Source: Arthrobacter sp. MYb229
GTDB lineage: Bacteria; Actinomycetota; Actinomycetes; Actinomycetales; Micrococcaceae
Reading direction: 5' to 3'
Length of the DNA: 64,000 nucleotides
Assembly (NCBI RefSeq): GCF_002975405.1
Contig: NZ_PCPS01000002.1
Coordinates: forward strand, 496,001-560,000
Each line of letters opens with the position of its first letter. The first letter of the stretch is position 1. The position numbers and the translations under genes are program-made. Below the pieces are notes generated by a model. The model searched no databases and was not told where the DNA came from. It saw only the letters and a program-made list of their open reading frames with translations. This document shows, in pieces, positions 17,947 to 25,677 of this stretch.

Positions 17947-18807
17947 ATGAGCAATCCCAACGAACAGCGGGCAAGCAGCCCGGCGATGGTTCTCGAGGTC
18001 CAGAATTTCAGTGTCGAGCTCATGACCGACAACGGCATCTTCAAAGCCGTTAACAACGTCAATTTTTCCATTAGGCGTGGCCAGACCGTCACCATCATTG
18101 GTGAATCGGGATCGGGCAAATCGACCACCGCCATGGGGATGCTGCAGCTTTTGCCTCCTGACCTCGCGGTGCTCTCGGGAACGGTGGAGATCCATGGCAA
18201 CGACGTATTGTCCAGCCCGAAAGCGATACGCAGGTACCGTGGACGCGGTTTAGCGCTTATCCCGCAGGACCCAATGACCGCTCTCAGCCCGGTGCTTTCC
18301 ATAGGTTCCCAGCTGCGCGAAGCCATCAAGGTGGCGGGGCGGGAGAAGGGCAAAAATGCCATCCAGGCAAAAGCCGTGAGGCTACTGGAGCAGGTTCGCA
18401 TTCCACTCGTTGATGAACAGCTGAAGAAATTCCCTCACCAGCTCTCTGGGGGCATGCTGCAGCGAGTCCTGATCGCCATCGCCTTGGCCAGCGAACCGGA
18501 GTTGCTGGTAGCCGATGAACCCACCAGCGCATTGGATGTCACCGTCCAAGCCGGAATCCTGGATCTGCTGCTAGAAATTCAAGAAACCAGCGGAACGTCA
18601 ATTCTGATGATTACCCACGATATCGGCGTGGCCAGGCTAGTTTCGGACACCATCCACGTCATGCAGGGTGGGCGATTCGTAGAATCGGGTGGTGCGCATC
18701 AAATCGTGGAAGATCCGCAAGAGGAATATACCCGCAACCTCCTGGCGGCCGTGCCACGCCTGGGAACCTGGGACGAACTAGAATCAGTGGAGGAATCCCG
18801 TGTCTGA
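17947..18807 (+). CDS. ABC transporter ATP-binding protein, DppD type
   Basis: 286 residues from the ATG 2 nt after the permease stop, with AAAGGAAG upstream; an in-frame start within the permease gene would add an implausible basic extension. Walker A is GESGSGKST, the signature is LSGGMLQRV, Walker B is LLVADEPTS and the switch histidine is in MITHDIG. The C-terminus lacks the cysteine cluster found in some DppD proteins. It hydrolyses ATP together with the next protein to drive import. Its stop overlaps the GTG of the partner ATPase. Confidence 0.93.
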   Translation: MSNPNEQRASSPAMVLEVQNFSVELMTDNGIFKAVNNVNFSIRRGQTVTIIGESGSGKSTTAMGMLQLLPPDLAVLSGTVEIHGNDVLSSPKAIRRYRGRGLALIPQDPMTALSPVLSIGSQLREAIKVAGREKGKNAIQAKAVRLLEQVRIPLVDEQLKKFPHQLSGGMLQRVLIAIALASEPELLVADEPTSALDVTVQAGILDLLLEIQETSGTSILMITHDIGVARLVSDTIHVMQGGRFVESGGAHQIVEDPQEEYTRNLLAAVPRLGTWDELESVEESRV

Positions 18808-19663
18808 AGTCTTGAAAGCCACAGCCGCCAAGGGCAGCCAACCGTTTCTGTCGGTCAAGAACTTGGTTGTGGAGTATTCCACTCGCAAAGGTCCGTTCCG
18901 GGCAGTTAACGACGTTTCCTTCGATCTGCAGCGCGGATCAACTATAGCCATCGTGGGCGAATCAGGATGTGGCAAATCCACCGTGGCCAAATCGATCATG
19001 CGGTTGATCAAGCCAACGAGCGGCTCCATAGTCCTGGATGGCAACGACCTGTTGTCGCTCAACGAATCGGCGCTTCGCCCGCTACGGCACAAATTTCAGA
19101 TGGTCTTTCAAGATCCTTATGGGTCTTTGGACCCGCGCCAGACGGCCGAAGAAATTATTACCGAGCCGTTGAAGATCCAGAGGGTGCATTCCTCAGCCGA
19201 GCGGACCAAGGAAGCCAAACGACTATTGGACCGAGTGGGCCTTTCCGAAAATTCACTTTATCGTCGCCCTAATGAATTCTCCGGCGGACAGCGCCAGCGC
19301 ATCGGCATCGCCCGTGCGCTGGCTTCCAAACCGGAGTTGCTGGTTTGCGATGAGGCCACCAGCGCCTTGGACGTTTCGGTACAGGCCCAGGTGCTGAGAC
19401 TACTTGCAGAGATTCAAGCGGAAACCGGAATTTCCTACGTGTTCATCTCACACAATCTGGGTGTGGTTCAGGAAATAAGCGAACACACCATGGTCATGAG
19501 ACGCGGAGAGCTCATTGAACTAGGGAAAACCAGCCAAGTGCTCAGCGCTCCGAAAGCCGAATATACCCGGGCCCTTCGCCGCGCGGCCCTCGACCCAAGC
19601 ATCATGCAGGGCGTGAAACCTCGGTATCTGCTCTCGGCCCTGAGCAGTTCATCCGCAAAATAG
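18800..19663 (+). CDS. ABC transporter ATP-binding protein, DppF type
   Basis: 287 residues with a GTG start inside the preceding gene. Walker A GESGCGKST, the Q-loop segment FQMVFQDPYGSLDPRQTAEEII characteristic of DppF/OppF, signature FSGGQRQRIGIARAL, Walker B LLVCDEATSALDVS, and switch histidine in FISHNLG. It is the second ATPase of the importer that starts at 14532. The transporter is therefore complete: one binding protein, two permeases and two ATPases in one operon. Confidence 0.95.
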   Translation: MSEVLKATAAKGSQPFLSVKNLVVEYSTRKGPFRAVNDVSFDLQRGSTIAIVGESGCGKSTVAKSIMRLIKPTSGSIVLDGNDLLSLNESALRPLRHKFQMVFQDPYGSLDPRQTAEEIITEPLKIQRVHSSAERTKEAKRLLDRVGLSENSLYRRPNEFSGGQRQRIGIARALASKPELLVCDEATSALDVSVQAQVLRLLAEIQAETGISYVFISHNLGVVQEISEHTMVMRRGELIELGKTSQVLSAPKAEYTRALRRAALDPSIMQGVKPRYLLSALSSSSAK

Positions 19664-19712
19664 GTGCCGCTGAACCACCCCCAAATCTCCTGACTTACCA
19701 AAGGAAACGTCA

Positions 19713-20675
19713 ATGACAACAAGAAGCAACCCGGGCGCAGAACTAGTCTTGGGCACGATGACCTTCGGGGATACCGCAGACGCTTCCACCAGCGCAGCGA
19801 TCCTTCGGACGGCATTGGACGCAGGCATCCGCCATATCGACACCGCCAACGCCTACGTCGGCGGTGTCACGGAAGAATTGCTGGCCAAGTTGCTCGAAGG
19901 CCACCGCGACGAAGTATTTTTGGCTTCCAAAGCTGGGATGCCGCATGCCGACGCGCAAGAGGACGCCTTGCTTTCTCCGGTGGCAGTTCGGCGCAGCGTT
20001 GAAGGTTCCCTGCGTCGGCTCAACACCGACCGATTGGATCTTTTCTATCTGCACCAGCCCGACTATCTAACTCCGCTCGAAGAGACAATGGGTGAGGTGG
20101 CAAAGCTCGCCGAAGAGGGCAAGATTCTGTCTCTAGGGGTCTCCAATTTTGCCGCCTGGCAGATCGCGCAGGCCCGGCAGGTCGCAGCCGAGGTTGGCGC
20201 CCCGGCGCCGGTCGTTGCCCAACAGCTTTTCAACCTGGTTGGTCGTCGCATCGAGACCGAGTACCTGCCTTTTGCCGCCGCAACCGGCGTGAAAACCATG
20301 GTGTACAACCCGCTGGGCGGTGGATTGCTCAGCGGAAAGCACAGCTTCGAAAATCGCCCGACCGATGGACGCTTTGGTGATTCGCGACTAGCCAAAATGT
20401 ACACGGAGCGATACTGGGACGCTGGTCTCTTCGAGGTGATCGATGGGCTGACCCGGATAGCCCAAGACGCAGGTATCAGCCTGATCGAACTAGCGTTCCG
20501 CTGGCTGGCCTACCATGAGCAGGTCGACTCGCTCCTACTTGGTGGATCCAAGGTAGCGCAGCTGGAATCAAACCTCGCGGCGATCGCCAAGGGGCCACTG
20601 GATGCAGACATCGCAGATGCAGCCGCACAGGAGTCTAACTCGCTGCACGGTCCGATGCCCGCCTACAACCGCTAA
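19713..20675 (+). CDS. Aldo/keto reductase
   Basis: 320 residues, normal for the superfamily. The N-terminus LVLGTMTFGDTADASTSAAILRTALDAGIRHIDTANAY gives the active-site aspartate and tyrosine (D..Y). The lysine in FLASKAGM and the histidine in LFYLHQPD complete the D-Y-K-H tetrad. NADPH-site segments include LGVSNFAAWQI and NPLGGGLLSGKH. It reduces or oxidises an aldehyde/ketone sugar derivative in the cytoplasm. AAGGAAAC precedes the ATG. It lies between the importer and the aldolase in one operon, so it probably acts on the imported sugar acid or its breakdown product. Confidence 0.92.
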   Translation: MTTRSNPGAELVLGTMTFGDTADASTSAAILRTALDAGIRHIDTANAYVGGVTEELLAKLLEGHRDEVFLASKAGMPHADAQEDALLSPVAVRRSVEGSLRRLNTDRLDLFYLHQPDYLTPLEETMGEVAKLAEEGKILSLGVSNFAAWQIAQARQVAAEVGAPAPVVAQQLFNLVGRRIETEYLPFAAATGVKTMVYNPLGGGLLSGKHSFENRPTDGRFGDSRLAKMYTERYWDAGLFEVIDGLTRIAQDAGISLIELAFRWLAYHEQVDSLLLGGSKVAQLESNLAAIAKGPLDADIADAAAQESNSLHGPMPAYNR

Positions 20676-20702
20676 TCCTCCACTAGAAAGAAAATAACCC
20701 TC

Positions 20703-21488
20703 ATGACTTCACCCGTTGCCCTCGAATTCGTCCGCAAGATTCGCGATCGCGAGCCGGCCGTCGGATACTGGATAGTGCTTGACTCACCGGTTTCCACCGA
20801 ACGAATTGCCCGACTGGGTTATGACTATGTCGCTCTGGATGCACAGCACGGTCTGCTCGGATACTCCGGAATACTCAACGGCTTGATGGCCATAGACGCC
20901 TCGGCCCAAGCGGTAGGCGTGGTGCGCGTCGAAGCGAATAATGCCACCGCAATCGGTAAAGCACTCGATGCCGGCGCCGTGGCGGTGATCGTGCCACTAG
21001 TCAACAACGCACAAGATGCTGCTGACGCCGTAAACGCGGCCAAGTACCCACCTCACGGCATTCGCTCATATGGCCCCATGCGGTCGGCTCTGCGCGTTGG
21101 GCCAAAACCAGGCGAAGCAGATGCCGCCACCATGGTCTTCGCCATGATTGAGACACCCGGTGGGCTGGAAAATGTGGAAGAAATCGCGGCTGTTCCCGGA
21201 TTGGACGGGTTGTACGTAGGCCCCAGCGACCTTGCTTTGGCCATCGGCGCCGCTTTTCCGGGCGACCCGGCCATTGCAGATGAATTTGAGGCCGCTTTGG
21301 TCCGTGTTGCGGAAGCAGCCAAAAATGCGGGCATTGCCGCAGGCATCCACAATGCGAGCGGTGAGCTCGCACAAGGCCGGTTGGCGCAGGGCTACACGTT
21401 CGCAACGGTTGCCTCAGACCTAACGCATTTGGAAGCTACGGCTAGCGCGCACCTGAAGGACGCGCTCGCCAGCATTCCCGCGCACTAG
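20703..21488 (+). CDS. HpcH/HpaI-family 2-oxo-acid aldolase
   Basis: 261 residues. The family motifs are visible: VGYWIVLDSPVSTERIARLGYDYVALDAQHG with the catalytic histidine, VVRVEANN, DAGAVAVIVPLVNN, MIETPGGLENVEEIAAVPGLDGLYVGPSDLALAIG, which supplies the metal glutamate and aspartate. Such class II aldolases cleave 2-keto-3-deoxy acids to pyruvate (or tartronate) and an aldehyde. In this operon it would split the sugar-acid skeleton after the reductase steps. The ribosome site is A-rich and weak. The exact substrate is not readable. Confidence 0.92.
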   Translation: MTSPVALEFVRKIRDREPAVGYWIVLDSPVSTERIARLGYDYVALDAQHGLLGYSGILNGLMAIDASAQAVGVVRVEANNATAIGKALDAGAVAVIVPLVNNAQDAADAVNAAKYPPHGIRSYGPMRSALRVGPKPGEADAATMVFAMIETPGGLENVEEIAAVPGLDGLYVGPSDLALAIGAAFPGDPAIADEFEAALVRVAEAAKNAGIAAGIHNASGELAQGRLAQGYTFATVASDLTHLEATASAHLKDALASIPAH

Positions 21489-21574
21489 ATCCCAGAGCGA
21501 GTCAGCATTTCAAAATATCGGTGAGCCAGGGTATCGCCTGCGCGGCCGGAAAAAAGCCATAAGGACATGGACGC

Positions 21575-22831
21575 ATGCCACTCAAAGAATTTTCGAACAT
21601 TTCCACAGATGGAATTGTTCGTCACGAACAAGACCTGAATTTCGCCTACTTGCCTGCCCCAACTGTGCAGTCCCACGCCGCGAACCTCATGACGCTAGGC
21701 AACGGACGGCTCGGTTGCGTCTGGTTCGGCGGCACGCAGGAGGGAGTGGCCGATATCAGCATTTACTTTTCATACTTAGACAAAACCGCTTCCGGAGCGT
21801 GGGAATCACAGTGGTCGGAGCCGAGGAAGCTGTCCAATGACGCAACCCGCTCCGAGCAGAACCCGATTCTGTTCGTGCATGTAGAGGAATTGTGGTTGCT
21901 GTACACGGCCCAGCATGCCGGAAATCAAGATACTTCCGAGGTCCGCCGCCGGATTTCATGCGACAACGGCGAGACCTGGAGCGAACCGGAGACCCTTTTT
22001 GCGGCTACCGCCCACGGGGGAGTATTCGTACGCCAGCCTCCGGTAGTCGTAGGCGAACGCATCCTCGTTCCGATCTTCCGCTGCGCGACGGTCCCAGGGC
22101 AGAAATGGGTGGGCGATGAAGATGACTCGGCGCTCATGGTGTCCAGCGATGGGGGGAAAACTTGGGTGGAGCAGCTTATTGAAGGGTCATTAGGCTGCGT
22201 TCATATGAACATTGCGGCGCTCGCCGACGGTTCGCTCATGGCCTTGTACCGCAGCCGCTGGGCAGATGCTATTTACTTCTCGAAGTCCGAAGACCAAGGA
22301 GTTTCATGGACCGCGCCGGTAGCAACCGAACTTCCGAACAATAACTCTTCCATTCAATTCACCGCCATGCACGATGGGCGCCTGGCACTGATCTACAACC
22401 ATTCGCGGGCAAACGCCGAGACCGAGCGTAGGCTCTCCTTGTATGACGAAATTGACGATGAGGGTCTGGACGAACAAGTTGATGGCCCGGTTGCGTTTGA
22501 GCCTGAGCCCGCTGAAGGCGAAGGTGTCACCAAACCAAAAGCGTTTTGGGGTACGCCTCGCGCTCCGCTGACAGTTGCGATTTCGGAGGACGGAGGCCAA
22601 AGCTGGACGGTCCGTCGCGACCTGGAGGTAGGGGATGGGTACTGCCTATCGAATAACTCAAGGGAGGGACTGAACCGCGAATTCTCCTATCCCTCTATCC
22701 ACCAGAGCCAGGATGGACTGTTGCATCTGGCTTACACGTACTTCCGCCAAGCCATCAAGTACGTTCGGGTAGACCCGTCATGGATTTACCAAGATGCTTT
22801 CGAGACGAACACGGAACCGGCCGATGCCTAA
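21575..22831 (+). CDS. BNR-repeat (sialidase-like) protein without a signal peptide
   Basis: 418 residues. Four Asp-box motifs (SCDNGETW, SSDGGKTW, SEDQGVSW, SEDGGQSW) mark a six-bladed propeller. SHAANLMTLGNGRLGCVWFGGTQEGVADISIYFS near the N-terminus matches the BNR_2 domain. There is no secretion signal, so it should act in the cytoplasm on an imported molecule, unlike secreted sialidases. A glycosidase, isomerase or lyase role is possible; true sialidase activity is not supported because a classical FRIP motif is not seen. AAGGA (21561-21565) lies 9 nt before the ATG. Its end overlaps the next SDR start by 8 bp, so the two are co-translated. Confidence 0.85.
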   Translation: MPLKEFSNISTDGIVRHEQDLNFAYLPAPTVQSHAANLMTLGNGRLGCVWFGGTQEGVADISIYFSYLDKTASGAWESQWSEPRKLSNDATRSEQNPILFVHVEELWLLYTAQHAGNQDTSEVRRRISCDNGETWSEPETLFAATAHGGVFVRQPPVVVGERILVPIFRCATVPGQKWVGDEDDSALMVSSDGGKTWVEQLIEGSLGCVHMNIAALADGSLMALYRSRWADAIYFSKSEDQGVSWTAPVATELPNNNSSIQFTAMHDGRLALIYNHSRANAETERRLSLYDEIDDEGLDEQVDGPVAFEPEPAEGEGVTKPKAFWGTPRAPLTVAISEDGGQSWTVRRDLEVGDGYCLSNNSREGLNREFSYPSIHQSQDGLLHLAYTYFRQAIKYVRVDPSWIYQDAFETNTEPADA

Positions 22832-23513
22832 AGCATTGGTTACCGGGGTGAGCTCCGGCATTGGTTCGGCTATTGCTTTGTCGCTGCTTGGTGCCGGGTA
22901 CCAAGTCACGGGTCTGAGCCGGCGCAAGCCAGACTATGCCGATGAGTTTGCCGAGAATTTTCTGTGGGTGCCGGCCGATTTGGGGGACATCCGAGCGGTA
23001 GCTCAACTCGCGTTGAAGCTGGAACCTCCGGAAGTTTTCATTCACGCGGCCGGTTTCATGTCCACCGGCGCACTAGGCGAAATGGAGAGCGCATCCCTTG
23101 CCGAAATGTTCGCGGTGCACGTGCAGGCGCCCGCAGAGCTAGTGAATGTCTTCGCAAGAAGCTTTCCTGACGGCGCACGGGTGATTCTAATCGGTAGCCG
23201 AACGATGAGCGGGGTCGCGGGAAAAAGCCAATATTCGGCGACCAAATCTGCCCTCGCCGGATTGTCGAGAAGTTGGGCCATGGAGCTGGCAGGCAGAGGC
23301 ATAACTTGCAATGTCGTGGCCCCCGGGCCGACCGATACCCCGATGATGATTGATCCGCGCCGGCGAGGGGTTCCTCCGGTCACGCCACCGCTGGGCAGCC
23401 TGGTCGATCCTCACGATGTCGCTGCGCTCGTACGCTTCCTGATCGGCGAGCACGGGAAGTCCATTACCGGACAGGTACTGACGATTTGCGGTGGTGCGTC
23501 GTTGAAAAGCTAG
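22824..23513 (+). CDS. Short-chain dehydrogenase/reductase (last gene of the acid-sugar operon)
   Basis: 229 residues starting inside the BNR gene. Motifs: ALVTGVSSGIGSAIA for the cofactor, FIHAAGFM in place of NNAG, IGSRTMSGVAG with the catalytic serine, YSATK for Tyr/Lys, and an APGPTDTPMM segment. It is shorter than most SDRs and the NNAG asparagine is replaced by HAAG, which is common in divergent members. It probably oxidises or reduces a sugar-acid intermediate. Downstream lies a long gene-poor region, so transcription likely ends here, though no strong hairpin was found. Confidence 0.85.
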   Translation: MPKALVTGVSSGIGSAIALSLLGAGYQVTGLSRRKPDYADEFAENFLWVPADLGDIRAVAQLALKLEPPEVFIHAAGFMSTGALGEMESASLAEMFAVHVQAPAELVNVFARSFPDGARVILIGSRTMSGVAGKSQYSATKSALAGLSRSWAMELAGRGITCNVVAPGPTDTPMMIDPRRRGVPPVTPPLGSLVDPHDVAALVRFLIGEHGKSITGQVLTICGGASLKS

Positions 23514-24003
23514 CGGTATCCTCATAAATTGAGGTCCCACCTCGTTTGGGGTTCTGTTATTGGGGATTGCTCATCTAGATGGAGAGCCGCTTGAACCAAC
23601 CGTAGTAAATGGTCTGGAAGCTCCATTGGTGCTTTCCGACCACAACCGACTCTGGCAGGTGCGTGATCGCCCACTACACGCGATGCGAATCAATGAGCCG
23701 GCAAACCGGCATGCTCCGCCAGCACCGGGCTACATTTATAGCTTCTGGCTACTCCTGATGTTGGACGGCAAGTCTGGCCAGCAGAACGAAAGACTTCTCG
23801 AACCGAGCTACGCTTCATCGACGCGGCGAGCCTGTCAGCGGTTTGGCTTGTGAAACCTGAGCCTGATTTGGTAAATAACCCATGTTTCGCGAACCAGAAG
23901 GTTGCGTGACAGCGTGTCGTACAGCCATCGGCGACTAGGCAAGGTCGCTCGACGCCAAATAGTCCCAGCATCGCTGAAGGCTTGCTTCTCCGGGCTGTAT
24001 TTT

Positions 24004-24625
24004 TTAGTTTATTGGCTTCAGCAATATATCCGCTGAGGTCCCTCGGTAATGGAAACCGAGCAAGGTTTCGATATCGAGAACTGTCGGAGAATGCGTCTCA
24101 CAGACTGCCTGAATCATCAGAGCCTGAGGAATGTGCAACCCAGCGATAAGTCCATTGGCGCCCAGCATTTAGCAGAAGCCGTGGGGCAAAGCCGTGCGGC
24201 TCGTTTCTCGTGAACCGAGACAGCGTAGATATCGCATTCGAAGTGGCGTTTGGAGGTTGTCACACCAAGTCTTCCGCCATGCTCATCAAGCGCTGTTCCG
24301 CTGCGGCCATGCCGCCGTCAAGCCGTCGAATCGCTTGTCGAATTCACCGTTCTAGAACATGAGCAAGGTGAGCTGCAACCGTATTGGAGCATGCATAGGC
24401 GAGTAGTGCGAGCTCGGCGCATATTTCGCGAAGCCTCTCGTTCCCAGCAACGGCAATCGGCAAGCCCTCGAAGCCGTTGCGCCGGCGATCCCCCGGGAGA
24501 TCTGACCTGCGTGCTATTCCATCAAGGGCTATCCGGTGCTGAATCTTCCTCCAGTAATACTGGTCGGGGCGGCTGCCAACGATACGAAACGGTGCTCGTG
24601 GCTCAGTCTCTTGGTTAGTAATCAA
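24004..24625 (-). pseudogene. Possible decayed DapA/KDG-aldolase-like gene remnant
   Basis: On the minus strand, 24168-24004 encodes LGANGLIAGLH followed by GFHYRGTSADILLKP. This resembles the C-terminal half of dihydrodipicolinate synthase-family aldolases, where a GANGxIxGL segment follows the active-site region. Upstream (24625-24169) fragments continue in different frames with stops between them. No complete gene can be built. The family assignment rests on a short stretch only and could be a chance resemblance. Confidence 0.25.
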
Positions 24626-25162
24626 GAAGCATCATGGAGGACCGAATGCATGACTTTGTGTGCGGATTTGATTGGGCGGATTGCGGGGGACGTCTTCTAG
24701 AAGTGCTGGCTGTTCCTGGAAGTATCGCCTTCCCCTAGTGCGTTGTTTCAGGCTTTGTCCGTCCGCAGCAGCAACTCGTTTGCAGCGCCAAGTCGCGATC
24801 TCCGTACGCAAATTGGCTGGCAGTGGGCAATTATTGAAAAATTACTTGGTAATTTTTGCTAGTCAAATACTGCTAAAAAATGACACCTGCGAGGGTACGC
24901 AAGTTCATCTGATATTTTCAATTTCGATTCACTTGACACGTTCTGCCTTGAAAACTCAAGGTTCTTCAGCGAGCGAGACTGCTTCCGCGGAGTTGGCGCA
25001 GAGCAGCGAGAGTGAATGAAGGGCCAACAGCCTGCAAAACGTCAGCTGCAGGCAATGGAGTAATTCTTGCGCTTGGCTTGCAAGCTTCTCCATAGGCATA
25101 GTAGGGTCAAAATTACTCGCGTTTGACCAATAGATCATCACTTTCACAAGGGGATACTTATT

Positions 25163-25216
25163 ATGTCGACGCAAACTGTTTCCGCATGGGGTATGCGTAA
25201 ATGCTTTTGCTCTTAG
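25163..25216 (+). CDS. Candidate 17-residue small peptide gene
   Basis: An ATG at 25163 is preceded by AAGGGGA (25148-25154) with an 8-nt spacer, a far better ribosome site than any other frame in this region. The peptide is MSTQTVSAWGMRKCFCS and ends at a TAG at 25214. TTGACC lies about 35 nt upstream of the ribosome site, but no clear -10 was fixed. It could be a real small protein, a leader peptide, or the surviving 5' end of a lost gene. No homologue is recognised. Confidence 0.3.
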   Translation: MSTQTVSAWGMRKCFCS

Positions 25217-25677
25217 CTAGCTACTTCAACTAACCATGCCTGATGCGTCCTATTGCTGGATCCTTCGCACGAGCGATTGAATGCCAACTATTTATGAGTT
25301 TTCGTAACGTCATCCGCTTCTAAATGGACCTCAGCTCCTGACCTGCCGCTCGAATGATCACCGCCCGCTGCGGCGCTCGAACGACTAGCCATCACGCTTT
25401 TCGAGCAATCGGCTGATGTTTTTTCGACACGGCACCCCCTCCCTAGCTCTTTGCGCTATTTTTCAGGCCCGCGGCCATCCGTAATTACTTGACCCTTAAA
25501 CATATAATTGGTTGATAATACTTAAAGTAGCATGTCAGCGCCTAAGAATAAATTAACGTCATTTTAAGAAAATAATCGGAATCACTTGCTTTTCAGCTCA
25601 CGGCCAGCTTGGATGTTTCTTGGGGAAACCTTGGGGTTAGCGACCAATATGCCGAAAATATCAAGGAGTCTGTCTCG

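Larger units (their letters stand above)
23514..25677. other. 2.1-kb gene-poor, locally AT-rich region
   Basis: No intact gene larger than a small peptide could be supported on either strand. The open frames present lack recognisable domains and ribosome sites. From about 24840 onward the base composition becomes clearly more AT-rich than the rest of the window, for example around 25500-25590. The region sits between an accessory operon and a large repeat-rich surface-protein gene, a common place for past recombination. Possible remnants are listed separately. The final part must hold the promoter of the surface-protein gene, but I could not assign one. Confidence 0.6.

Noticed and set aside
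23560-23971. Two overlapping ~95-residue frames as a possible transposase remnant
   Set aside because: No transposase motif, terminal inverted repeat or target duplication could be found.
25609-25677. Upstream start of the giant surface protein
   Set aside because: AAGGAG and a proper signal peptide place the start at 25678.
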